This document shows, in pieces, positions 52,961-64,000 of a DNA stretch of 64,000 nucleotides. Under the pieces are notes generated by a model. That model had not been told where the DNA came from. It saw nothing but the letters and a program-made list of their open reading frames with translations, and did no database searches. This DNA is from Eupeodes corollae (lineage: Eukaryota > Arthropoda > Insecta > Diptera > Syrphidae). Position 1 is the first letter of the stretch; each line of letters starts with the position of its first letter. The stretch covers positions 58,930,946 to 58,994,945 of the forward strand of contig NC_079147.1 of the NCBI RefSeq assembly GCF_945859685.1. The letters are read 5' to 3'. Both the position numbers and the translations under genes were made by a program.

Positions 52961-55900
52961 CCTATTCCATCAGAGACAGCCACTTTAACCAAACCTTACC
53001 CAACTTAACGTTCGATTGATGAATGAAAAGGTAAACTTGTAAAAAGTGCAACTTGTAAAAAGTGCAACAGTATAAAGTTGACACCCTAGTTGACATCCAA
53101 AAGGAGATTTCTAGGAATGTGTATAAAAATGTTAAATTCTTTTTTCTCTTCTTGGTTTTTATTTTTATATTTTTGATACTGGCAGTAAAACATCTCAGTT
53201 ATTTTCGTCTGCCTTTAGGTAACAACTACATTTCTAGGTGTTGCCAATTTTTGGTCAGTATGCAGTTTCACATTTCTCAAATAACATTCTTGCTTTGTGT
53301 TTTTGTCGGGTGCTATTTTACAACTGCTTTGTGGCTTACAAATTTTTTCGTCTTTCTCTGAATGTTCAAGGTATGTATTTATTGCATTTCACTGAAGTCG
53401 ATGCAACAAACATTTTATTACATCCAGAGGTGATATTATGTCGATCTGGGGATAAGGGGGGAGGAGTAAAAGTGGCGATAAGGTATTTACTTTTGCAGAA
53501 TGGTTTCAACAGTTTATAATATTATTGCCATCAGTGTTTTAAAGGAGAAATTCCAAGTATAAAATATTCAAGGAATTTCTTTGTCAAAAGTCTGTTAAGC
53601 GGGGGAACCCAAAAAGGTATGTACTGCAGTGAAGGTGAATAATATGATAGATATACAATAACTGTAACAAAGTGTCAAATAGAATTATATTTAAAGGGAA
53701 TTACCATTTCATTTTTGATTTAATTTAACTTGTAAATATCTAAAAACAAAATAATAACAAAAGCCACTTGGGCGTATACTTACTTTGGTTATTTTGTTGA
53801 ATTTCTTAAATTCTCCTTAGGGACAAAAGAATATAAAAGAGACACTTTATTTAAATTCCATAAATATTCCTCCCCATTATGCATTTCACTTTACTTTAAT
53901 CACCCTTAAAAACGTAGAAAAAACACAATAATTCACCTGGGCGTATACGTACTTTTTTTCATTTAATTGACTTGTTTGAAAATTTCACTACATTTTAAAG
54001 TAACATAATCTTTTTGTACATAAATCGGACTCACTGACCCATAAACCTTTTTCTTTAATACCGAACAATATCTAGGGTAATGGATTTACGTCATTCCCAA
54101 CCATTAACAACCATTTCAAATAATCTTGAACTAAATCAAGTGTAAAAGTATATCTTTTTTTATTCATTTGAAATTTTCCTTTCTTTTCAGCTTGACCTCT
54201 TTGTATCGGTCTAAGGTAGGTTTATAAATACATTTACATATTCATTAAAAATATCTATATAACTTTTTAACTATATACATAAACAAAACTCAACTTATAT
54301 ACAATTTATTTACTGCATGTTGTTGTCATCGTTACCATCATCAATTTATATAAAACTTCTCCTTTTATCATCGTTCTTCTATTGATGCCTATCAGGTGTA
54401 CTTGGACACTCCATTAGCAAATGAATAATTTTTTGAGTTATCCTTCCGAAATGTTTCAAAAACGAGAAAGGACTTCATCTATACACAACACCATACATAG
54501 CACGTGTACACATCAGTTTGAACACATACATCTCGACAAAACTACGAATTGTCCTTGGAGTCCTTATTTGCTAAAAGAATTCCAGTCAAGAATATGCCGA
54601 AATAACAGAAAAGAAAAAGATTCATATCTTATGCATGCAACAAATGAAATTCCCCCAGGATCACAACCCGAACACAAAACACAACAAAACATCAAACAAA
54701 ACTTTCAAAAAATCTTTCAAACATCTCTTCATATACATCAATACACCATAGTTCAGAGGTCATTCTCGCAGAGTGATCCTGATGCAGGACCAAATGTTGT
54801 GTCCTGATTAAAATTTTTGACCAAAAGTAAACAAAACACTGAAATTAGAATGAAATACTCAAATGACCAGGACCAAAGCTTAGCCAAGGACCAAGGACGA
54901 GAATACATACAAACATATCCTCTCGCAAAATAGAAATGAAAATAAAGAAGGTGTTTCAATTGGCAAAATCTGATATACAAGTAGTTGAAGTCGAAAATGA
55001 AGTAGAGGCAGTAAAGGAGATGTATATAAATATAGGACTCGATTTGGGATTTTTAAGACAGATTGGGGTATTGAGAGTAAAAAGGACTTAAAAACAGTTT
55101 TACGATTTTCCATTATTTTTTTGTTTTTTGTTGTTTTGGAAATTCTAGAAAAGCTGAACATCAGAGGGCGTATAAACAAAAAGGGTCAAAGAGTAGAACA
55201 CATAAGGAAATAGAAAAGAGAAACATTGCTTTTATAGTTTTTGTGAAAATTAAGCTCTAGGGCATATACTCGTAGGTAGGGTACTCGTAGAATTGTATGT
55301 CTGTTTTCGAGTTCTAACAAAACAAAGAATAATGCTGTATATTGCGTTTTTGGGTATGTTAATAGTCTGGAACTGAATGTACCTTAATTTCAAACATCTT
55401 TCTTTATAGAAGCTTCAAGCTCACAGGAAATACACCAAGAATATGTTAAAGTAGAAATACATCATTTAGACCTTTTTCCCTGCAGTTCTTTTGCGTGAAC
55501 ATAAACATAAAAACAAAAGACTGATTATATACTAAAAGTTTATTAAAGGAACAGAATGACGTATAAAGTATTCTATTTTGTACTTTTTTACGCCCTTATC
55601 TTAAGTTTCTTTCTTAATTAAAATATTGAAGAAAATATCAATCACAGAGTGAAATGAGGTAGAAGGAACATTTTTAAATATTCCCTTTTTCTAGAAATTT
55701 TGTTTTATTAAACAGGATGAAAAACATAAAATCCATTAAAAGCTTAATTTTTAAGCTGAACGAACAAAGTTAATAAAATTCAGCTAGGTTTTAATATATG
55801 TATATCTAAAAGTACATACATACAATATTATAAGCGAGAGATTTTTGAAAGAATCACGATTAAAGCCATCGTAAGGTATTAATTGAATATTCCAAACATT

Positions 55901-56082
55901 TTTATCTGAATTTGTTTAAAATGAACTTAACACAAAATAAACATCACTAACGTAGTTAATAAAATAAATTCAACTTTTGAAATTAAAAACCGATTTGACT
56001 AATGACTACTACACAAAAGGCGACCGAAAAAATACTGATTTATTAAGTCTGCTTCTTTAACTGGGTTAGACTATTAATTACT
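52961..56082. other. AT-rich DNA without recognisable genes
   Basis: About 3.1 kb. The 99-codon frame at 53062-53361 is mostly Phe/Leu/Ile and probably chance. The word GGGCGTATAC(T/G)TACTTT occurs at 53771 and 53940, 169 bases apart. A 128-codon frame at 54421-54807 (NNFLSYPSEMFQKRERTSSI...) has no motif. No transposon was recognised. Confidence 0.45.
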
Positions 56083-57002
56083 TACTTTAGGTGGCGCTAC
56101 CATCCTGTGTGAACTAGGGCCTAACTAAACAAACTTCTTCATCATGTTCGGTGCCTCCAGATTTGCGCTCCAAGTTGAATGAGGTCACCTGATCCTCGGT
56201 CTTCCTCTACTGCGCTGTCCAGTTAGTGTTTATTCGAAGATTTTTCGGGCCGGAGCATTGGTTTTCATGCGCTTCATGTGACCCAGCCATCTTAGTCGTT
56301 GGAATTTTACTTTACTCTCTTACCGTACAGCTCGTCGTTCCATCTTCTCCTCTACTCATATTCTACGGGACCATATATCACACGAAGAACTTTTTCTCCA
56401 AACGACGCATAGTACATGGTTCTGCACACTTTGCTCCCTCGAGAGAGGGCTTTGCTACTCAATTATATTCTTAGCCCGAAGAAACAGCGATTAGCAAGAG
56501 TAATTCTTCATTTGATCTCAGCATTGGTGTTTTTTTTAGGTTCATTGCCGAGCCTACGTAGACGAAATCCTTAACTTCCTCAAAGTAACGTCGATGGTAA
56601 CGTTTTGCCCGAGACTTCGGTGTAGTAAGTCCTTGCTTGTTGACATCATGTACCTTCTTATGCGTTCATCAACCGCTATAACCATTTCTACCACCTCTTC
56701 CCCAAAACTTACATTGACTATTGACATCACGCTGAGTTCTTCCGATTATGTCAATATCATCAGCATATGCTGGTATTTGAACAGACTTTTGAAAGATAAT
56801 GCCACTAATGTTGACGTGAGAGCTCTGCATTATTCTTTCAAGTACGATGTTTCAATCGCATGACTGCGCATCACCTTATCTAAAGCCTTTTTTGACATCA
56901 AAAGGTTCTGTTGAGTTGTTTCCAACCTTTATGGAGCAGCGTAAATTCTACATGATCATCCTGCACAAACACATGAGTTTAGCAGGGATGCCAAAACTAG
57001 AC
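56083..57002 (-). mobile_element. RTE-like LINE, 3' half of a split copy
   Basis: The 3' end with tail TTACTTACTTTAGGTGGCGC is at 56083. From 57002 downwards one reads MSSFGIPAKL, then after decay AYADDIDIIGR (56737-56775), the region of VPSR..., ARKIF and the last coding stretch. The bases before the tail (AGGCCCTAGTTCACACAGGA then TGGTAGCGCCACC on the minus strand) are the segment shared with the SINE. The left half of this RTE is at 58428-59828; the CR1-like LINE in between is an insertion. Several stops and deletions (for example around 56350-56450) make it inactive even if joined. Confidence 0.85.
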
Positions 57003-58427
57003 ATGCTGCATCTCAGCCCTTTTAAAAGTTTCTGAAGATATAAGACAAGATTTAGACTCTAATTATACAACTGTGATAACCCTACTTGACTTTTCCAAAG
57101 CATTCGATTGCGTTAACTCTAGCCTTCTCTGTGATAAACTGACGACTTATTTCAATTTTTCTGACACAACTAAAAATCTTATTTATTCGTATTTGACTAA
57201 TCGCATGCAAGCCGTATCGTGTAAAGGTAAAATGTCTTCGTTTCTTCCTGTCAATATAGGTGTTCCTCAAGGATCTATCCTTGGTCCTTTACTGTTCTCT
57301 ATGTTTATTAATTATCTGCCATCTGTTTTATCTTACTGCCAGTTTCACATCTACGCTGATGATGTACAATTATATATTAGCTTTCCTATCGGTATGATTG
57401 AAGATGCGATAAAAAAAATGAACATTGATTTATGCTCAATATTCGATTGGTCAACTCGCAATGAACTTGTACTTAATCCAGAAAGAACAAAAGCTATTCC
57501 AATATGTAAAAATAAACCCCACCTTGTAAATTTTCCACCCCTTTACTTGAACGCCTGCCAAATCGAATATGTCACAAATGCAAAAAACCTAGGTATAACC
57601 TTCAACAGTAGACTAACGTGGGACACCCTTATCGATACTGTTATCTCTAAAATTTATGCTTCACTCCGAGGACTATCTGTTACTAGATCAATTCTGCCTC
57701 CGCAAGTTAAATTAAAGCTGGTAAAATCACTTATCATACCAATAGTAACGTATGGGTGTGAGATATTTGCAGATCCTGACTCCAACTCGCTTCGTAAGCT
57801 AAAAGTAGCATTCAATGCCATTGCTCGGTTTGTTTTCAACCTTCGAAGATACGATCACGTTTCGTTTCAGGCTCGTCAACTTTTAAATTGCAACTTGGAA
57901 GCTTTTTTTTAAATATCGGTGTTGTTTGCTTCTCTTCAAACTAATTTTTAACAAGACTCCAAATTATTTGTTTAATAAGCTTGATTTTTGCTTCTCAAAT
58001 CGTTTTACCTTGTTGCGCTCCCCCAGGTTTACCTGTTTGACATCACGGAGGCAATTTTTCGTTTATGCTGTCAGACTGTATGAATAATCTTCCCAGTCAC
58101 ATGAGGTCTGGAATCGAATATAGAAGGTTTCATCAACTTTGTTTTGAATATTTCTCAAATTTGAACTGAGGTAACTTTTTTGTAATAAAGTAACTTTTTT
58201 GTAATTATTGTAATTTCTTCTTCTTGCGACTTTAACTTTTAATTTTGTTTTTAATTGATTGTTATTGAATAAATTATTAATAGTTTGCTACAATTGCTTT
58301 AAACAAAGTGTTTACATACTTGCATTATCATTAATAAATATTGTATTATATCCTGTACTATTTATAAGTCAATCTTAATGTACAGCTGTTATTTTAATCA
58401 ATAAATATCAAATATCAAATATATACA
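57003..58427 (+). mobile_element. CR1-like LINE inserted in an RTE
   Basis: The frame is open from 57003 (HSCISALLKVSEDIRQDLDS region) to 57912: TLLDFSKAFDCVNSSLLCDK, IGVPQGSILGPLLFSMFINY, FHIYADDVQLYISF, ELVLNPERTKA, AKNLGITFNSRLTWD, LKLVKSLIIPIVTYGCEIFA. A run of eight T at 57904-57911 causes the stop; reading on with one base fewer restores KYRCCLLLFKLIFNKTPNYL and later a second shift gives NNLPSHMRSGIEYRRF, ending at about 58165. The 3' UTR runs to a repeat tail ATAAATATCAAATATCAAAT. YADD and VPQGS are intact. It is 5'-truncated inside the RT and is one of the best-kept coding elements here. The clade (CR1-like within the CR1/Jockey assemblage) is a motif-based call. Confidence 0.88.
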
Positions 58428-59828
58428 GCTCGTCCCTGTAGATGCTGTCCAATGCGGCCTTAAAATCGATGAAAAGATGGTGGGTGTCGATTTGGTGTTC
58501 TTGGGTTTTTCTCCAGGATCTGCTGTAATGTGAAATTACCTCGTTTAAAGCCACACTGATAAGACGTTTACATATTACGGCAGAGAAGATTTTGTAAGCG
58601 TTTTTAAGTAGACTGATTTCTCTATAATTGGTGCAGATTAGGGGGTCTCTTTTTTTCAGAATCGGGCTGCTTTAAAGCGCTCGACATTCAAGCCATCTCC
58701 TCAAGCGACTTTATTAGACTTCAGCTTAGCTATTCTAAGTCGGGAGGGCGAGATTGGTGGCTTTCGTCGTCTATGTTGAATGGGTCATCATGCCTGAAAG
58801 TGGAATTCGGTTCGTCGCCGCCGTTATACAGTGTGCAGAAGTGGTCCTTCCATATCCTCAGCATTGACTGCGGTTCCACTAAGATGTTTCCACTTTCGTC
58901 TTTGCAGCCTTCGGGTCTAGCTCTATGTTCCTGTGAATTTCGTTTCACCTTCGAACTTCATTCCTGCTTTTAAACCTCTCAACATCTTCGACCGCACGCT
59001 TCTCATACCCTCTCTTTTTCCTTGTGAGAAGTCGGTGTTCCTCTAGCCTCTTCTGCCATAGAGTTCATGAGCAGCTCTCGTCCTTTTATGTAGCACCGCT
59101 TTGCGTGCCTGTTGTTTGGCTGCATTTGCCTGCCGATATTCCTCATCAAACCAGGGATTCCTTGTTGGTGGCGGTTTGAAACCCAGCACATCAGAGGAAG
59201 CTTCTCTGATTGTATCTTGGCAATGTTGCCACTGGTTTTCTTTACATTGTGTTGGCGGCAAAGAACTTCGAGAGAGGTTACTTGTAATTCGGTCGGAAAA
59301 GGATTTGGCGATCTCTGGCGATTGTAGCCGTTTGACGTTGTACCTTCTCCCAGCACCTCCCTGTTTTGCCTTCGGTCTGGAAATCCGTAGTGCTACCTTG
59401 GCTACAACGATGTAAAGGGCCGAGTCGATGTTAGCTTCTCGAAAAGTTCGGACATCCATGATGCTGGAAGCTTGTCTAGCGTCGATCGCAAAATGGTCAA
59501 TCAGTTTGACTGTAGATTGATCTGGAGTACTTTAAGTTACTTTGTGGATGTGGAGGTGTGGGAAACGCGTACCGGCTACCATGACGTTTCGCCCCCAGCA
59601 AAATCGATAGGCCTAAATCTGTTGTCCGAAGTGCTGTCGTGCAGGCTATTTTTCCGATTATTCCACCAAAGATGTCTTCCCTTCCTAGCGTTGCATTTAA
59701 GTCGCCCAAGACAATTTTATCATCGTAGCACTTCTCATATGTTTTGTCTAAGAACTCGAAGAACATATCTTCCTCTTCTGTGCGCATATTAGGCTAATGT
59801 TGACAAATTTAGCCTTGAGATTCATCGT
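58428..59828 (-). mobile_element. RTE-like LINE, 5' half of a split copy
   Basis: From 59828 down: endonuclease (LKAKFVNISLI, TEEEDMFFEFLDKTYEKCYD, DKIVLGDLNATLGREDIFGG), then SIMDVRTFREANIDSALYIV, VAKVALRISRPKAKQGGAGR, the linker (RNPWFDEEYRQANAAKQQAR, TRAAHELYG) and the RT start (SMLRIWKDHFCTLYNGGDEP, then QILEKNPRTPNRH, the FIDFKAALDSIYRDEL region). The sequence stops at ...TACAGCTC where the CR1-like LINE comes in; the RT goes on at 57002. The RT fingers between 58540 and 58730 have lost part (GFRPGKS box reads GFKRG-). The upper end abuts a mariner fragment without an obvious target duplication. Confidence 0.85.
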
Positions 59829-60530
59829 ATCTCTAGCCCTGTGTGTGGTTGCATTGTTCTGTTGGAACCACGAATGCAATAAAAACGATGGATGAGCTTG
59901 AGGGTTCGGCAAAAAAATCCGTTATCATGTGCGGTATAGTCACTGTTGTCATTTTTAGCCTGGCACCGAGCAATCTTGACAAAAATAATGGTCCAATTAT
60001 CCCATGTGTAGGTAAGTTACCCTGGGGCAATGCAATGTCTTTTGGTGTTACAGTCGAAGGTTATGGGTTCTTGGAGCCCATTAACAGCTTTTTTATTTAT
60101 TAAACCGTTTAAACGAAAATGAGCATAGTCTGTCCAAAAAATGGGATTAGCAGTATGAAAACGCTCCAACATCGTCGTACAAAAATGTTTGCAGAAACAA
60201 AATCACTTTCCTTGAGTTCTTGCACGATTTGAATGAATGGAACTTTAAATCCTTTTTTAAAATTTCATGAATAATGGTATTTGGAAGTCCGAATGTGCCT
60301 GCATTTTTTCGTATCGAAAATTGTAAATTTTCACCTAATTTCTCTTTAACCTCTGCAATGTTTTCGGGAGTTGTTGAAGGCCCACTTGGCCGTGGAGTGC
60401 TCATAGCCGAAGCAGTTGTGGGAACGTCTGCTTCTTCTTACAAATTAAATTCACACTTGGCCCATCACTTATTCGTATTATACCGAAGTCTGAACAAAAC
60501 TGTCGTATGAATTGTTACTCTTAAAAAATG
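59829..60530 (-). pseudogene. Mariner-type transposase, N-terminal half
   Basis: From 60530 down and over several frames: FIRQFCSDFGIIRISDGPSV (helix-turn-helix region), TPENIAEVKEKLGENLQFSI, TFGLPNTIIHEILKKDLKF, QIVQELKESDF, NPIFWTDYAHFRLNGLINKK (first catalytic Asp), GSKNP, HGIIGPLFL and WFQQNNATTHRARDTM (second block, where D has become N). It ends at the junction with RTE endonuclease. The layout matches the mariner at 6.8-7.5 kb, but this copy is far more decayed. No terminal repeat was found. Confidence 0.72.
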
Positions 60531-63500
60531 CTCACTTAACGTGAATGAGAAATCCGCACGATCACTGATTCTAATAACACCAACCCCTCCACCCCGCATC
60601 GTTGATTACTTTTTGAAATAATCGTATAAAAGCATAAAACGCCCTGTATTTGATCTTAATTTTAATTTCATAACTTGTTGTCAAAATGAAATGAACCGAC
60701 ATTTCTGGTTTTGTCAAGGTCAAAAGATTTCATAAATATATTGTTGTTAGAGAGATATCTGTGATATATTCTCAGAACCAGTAAAATTGAATTAAAATTT
60801 TAATTCAAAAAAGTTTATTAGTGCTTTCTCCCTTTATCGAAGTGTAATATATCCAATTTCTATCCGTATTTCACTTTTTTTAAATTGCAATAACTTCAAT
60901 ATTTACAAGTTAGTCTTATTTCACTTTGCTTTATTTAATAAAACCTAAATGAAGTTCGAAAATATATCATCTGAGAATCAACCAATAGAACCTTGAATCA
61001 ATTCTTAGAAGCTTCTAAAAAGATCACCAAACGAAGAGTTTGTGGTCGTGATTTTATTTCAGTTAATTTTATGCATATATTTTTCATCGTTAATAACATC
61101 AGCAGTTTGCTTGAAACCAATTTCAATACAAAAACAGTCCTGAGAAGAGCCATACACATTTTCAAAAAATCGTATGTAAAACCTTTTAAAGTCCTTTTTA
61201 TACACAATTTTTGTACAGCATTAGAATATTATCAATATTTTTTTAAACGTTCTTCATTCCGTCGACAGATTTTACGAATGCGTATTGTGAGACCAAAGCT
61301 AAAGAAATCGACTTTTGGTAAGCGGATTCATGTTTTTTAACATCCGTAAAGATGATTCGAGGAATTTTGTAATACACAAAATAAAGCCAATCCACAAATT
61401 CAGAATTTCATGTAACATGTTTGTAAGATCAGTCTTCTTTTTATTAACATCTAAGTTTGTCAATTTACAATGATTTAAGTATGAAGATATTCAAATTAAT
61501 CAGTTGCCTTGGTGCCCAAAAATATCCTTAAATCAAAATCAATATTGAAAATACAATATGAACAAAGCGTCCCGCGATTAATTAATGTCTAATAAAATTG
61601 ATTAGATGAAGAGCATAAAAAAAAAAGAAATATACTTTCTAACAAAATACCTTCTGTAACCGCGTTAAATAAATATCTACCCTAAAGTTGTCATTAAATC
61701 TAAGCACCTTATGGATTTATTACCCCCAAATATATAAAAGTTCATTCCAATTCTGCACACAATACACCCTCCATGTCTCCATATAATCTATATAGGTGCT
61801 ATTAAAAGCTGAAGCAATGATAAGAAAGAATTAGTGCAGTAACAACGCGATAAATAATCTTCTATACATCACCGCGGGTTACAACTTGAAAATAAAGCAA
61901 CAAATGTTACCACGCCAGTAAAAATCACCATTTTGACCCATTAGATATGGACTTACTCAAAATAATACGATCCAATCAATTTGACATAAAATAAATTCAC
62001 TAATTCCATGCTAAAGGATACTCTTACCGCCAACACTCCCAAAACACCAAAACCATCTCGAAAAGTATAGGTACAGACTTGCTTGGCTTGAGTATCAGAA
62101 ATTATATGTAGCACGTTGAAACGGTCATTGTTAATGCCTTTCGGTTACAACATCCAATAATTCACTGCACAGGAAGGAAGTGCTTTAAAATACAAAACAA
62201 CTACAACAACAAGAACCGAACTCAATATTATGGATGGATATAAGGAGAAGGACATTACCATCCAACATCCAGCGAGCGTCACCTCCATGTAACTCGGTTA
62301 TTCAATCCATCCATAACGCTGCGCATACCGCAGCGCTCAATTAATCTCAACTGCTAAGGATAATTGAATTTTCACCAACAACATCCTAACGACCACCTTC
62401 TCTCAATCTGCACTGAATATAGCACCAGACCCACCCCCCCTACATCTTATATAGGTACCCACTCCTTCATGAATCCCTTTACTACCCTCCCCTCTACCAA
62501 CCCCCTCATCAAAGAATGAAGAACGCATCATCATCGATGCAAATAAAAATAAAAGCGTTTAGGTAAATTTTTTAATAGCTTCCTTCCCCAGCCCCTAATA
62601 TTGCTTAGCTTGGTATTGCTATGTAGCCCGCTCATTCTCTTTCTCGTTCCCTGTTGGAATTCCAAGAACAACGATATTATTAAGTACTTTGGTAATCATC
62701 CTCCTGCGCTGTTCGTTCTGTGCTCTGCTGTCATGAGAGTTGAACGAAATGGACGCGCGCTATTAAGGATAATAAAAGGACATTATTTCATTTCTCAGAG
62801 CCACAACGAGACGAACGAAAACGAAAAGTGATTCGTTATATTCCACCGCCATTGCCACCGCCATCGCAACCACAACCGACACCACTCGCTCTAAAGGGGA
62901 AGAATAATGGCAAAATTATCGTATTTTATTATGAAATGTTCTTCAAAATAAGGACACTCGCTTTTTGCTATGCTTATAATTCCATAGTATGTAAATATAG
63001 GACGCTGCTGAACTGATGGGCTGCGGCTGGTTAGCACCCTCAGTTTTTCTAGGTTCTCTCCTTCTTTTAGTCTCTGACTTCGTCTTCGTCGTCTCCGTCG
63101 TTTCCGTCGCGTCGGTCGGTGTCATACTCTTAACATTTTGCACATAGATTATCCTTAAGATTTCGAAAGACGAAAAGCATTTTCCACCTGACAGGACACA
63201 GACCACATGTAAACTCCTCTACCGCATAATAGATTCAAATTCAACTTCAATGACAATCATTTACATCTGTCATCCGAAAACTGAGAAAAGAGATGATTCT
63301 TTGTTGTAGTGGAATAAAGCAAAAAATTAAAGTGGAACTTTGCCTGGGAGCCTTGAACACTCTGAACAGGAACACGACTTGGAATGAATGAAGGGCAATG
63401 TTCTATGCATCATCGGTTTGGTGCGATGGTGATGCAAATATTAAGGTGAATTTCTCTTTAGTAAATGTTTCTAATTTCTATAATTGCAGTTACTTGATAT

Positions 63501-64000
63501 AATGTTTTATGTCTAAATGTTTTATTTAAGGCTAAAAATCAAAGTATCACTTTAGTACATACAATTTGACGGGCAGGACTCTAATAGAGCAATCCAATAG
63601 AGCTCGGTACCAAAAACTACAAGCAAATAATAGGGATCAATGGGACCTTACTACAAAGCTGATCTGATATTTACCCAGAACAGGCCATAGATTAACTTAT
63701 ATAAATAAACATCAAAGTTTACTAACTGTTTAAGCCCTTTTAACCACCTCACTATAGCATATCTAAAATAAACTTTACTTGAAATTATTCGTAATGTATG
63801 TGTATAATGATATGATTATCTTTAATTTGTTTTTAAAGAAATGCTGGTTCGAGAAAATTATAATTAGAAGAAAATTAAAACAACGCGTGTGCTTTGTTAG
63901 GTTATCAAATAATTTCTAGTTTTTATTGAAATTTGTGAGTTTGACAGATGATTGAAAAATTATTTCAAATGCAAGTGTTTTTTTTTACTCTTTCTAATGA
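60531..64000. other. Non-coding DNA with simple repeats
   Basis: About 3.5 kb with no recognised element. A 115-codon plus-strand frame at 60993-61340 (NQFLEASKKITKRRVCGRDF...; basic, Phe-rich) has no motif. Simple repeats: CCACCGCCAT-type at 62843-62880 and a degenerate 9-mer CGTCGTCTCCGTCGTTTCCG near 63079-63118. The 62.0-63.2 kb part is richer in C and looks like conserved-type fly intron or spacer sequence, which I cannot prove. Confidence 0.45.

Noticed and set aside
53062..53361. Membrane protein
   Set aside because: Hydrophobic residues come from T-rich DNA; no start context, partner exon or motif.
54421..54807. 128-codon frame as host gene
   Set aside because: His/Gln/Thr-rich composition from CAT/ACA repeats, no motif and no splice context that I can support.
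63079..63118. Coding repeat (Asp/Glu/Thr-rich) on the minus strand
   Set aside because: The open frame there is a by-product of a CGTCGTCTCCGTCG-type simple repeat.

Overview
This window looks like a piece of an insect genome, most likely a fly (Diptera): it is AT-rich, has CAA/GTT and GTC triplet repeats, and is filled with insect-type transposable elements (Jockey, LOA, RTE and CR1-like LINEs, BEL/Pao and Gypsy LTR elements, DD41D mariner, hAT, a tRNA-headed SINE). I see no intact host gene, no rRNA, no free tRNA gene and no CRISPR. Nearly every recognisable coding stretch is a broken transposon gene. I found them by translating the sequence and recognising motifs (for example FADD/YADD of reverse transcriptase, the WERLVRS integrase motif, the DDE residues of transposases); family names come from memory of those families and no database was searched.

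Layout. 0-8.6 kb: end of a Helentron-like repeat, three Jockey-group LINE fragments, and a DD41D mariner lying inside a reversed Helentron-like tandem array. 8.6-11.1 kb: a LOA-type LINE with SINE pieces on both sides. 13.0-17.9 kb: a minus-strand BEL/Pao element with gag, protease, RNase H and integrase but no LTRs and no reverse-transcriptase active site. 17.9-22.6 kb: two decayed cellular-style transposase-like genes, one with a recognisable 68-nt intron, the other with RAG1/Transib-like features and split by a SINE with an 11-bp target duplication. 22.8-25.5 kb: an RTE scrap and a Gypsy element split by a Jockey LINE. 28.4-32.9 kb: RTE-like and Jockey-group LINEs with four SINE copies. 36.1-42.6 kb: an RTE inside a Jockey-group RT gene, then another RTE split by a Helentron-like element. 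42.8-43.1 kb: a clean 278-bp MITE. 45.0-45.9 kb: a 5'-truncated RTE with a 9-bp target duplication inside a Jockey gene. 47.0-48.1 kb: the longest Helentron-like copy. 50.5-53.0 kb: hAT and LOA/R1-type remnants. 56.1-60.5 kb: a CR1-like LINE inside an RTE that abuts a mariner. The stretches 25.5-28.4, 32.9-36.1, 43.1-45.0, 53.0-56.1 and 60.5-64.0 kb look like ordinary non-coding DNA.

How the parts relate. The window is a stack of nested insertions whose order can be read from which reading frames are interrupted. The youngest events seem to be the RTE fragment at 45.26 kb, the SINE at 21.2 kb, the MITE at 42.8 kb and the CR1-like copy at 57.0 kb. The most informative functional link is that the SINE and the RTE LINE share about 33 bases at their 3' ends, which suggests that the RTE machinery mobilises the SINE. 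I did not find a convincing new biological system; the most notable items are this SINE-LINE pair, the Helentron-like repeat family, the MITE, and the RAG1/Transib-like relic.
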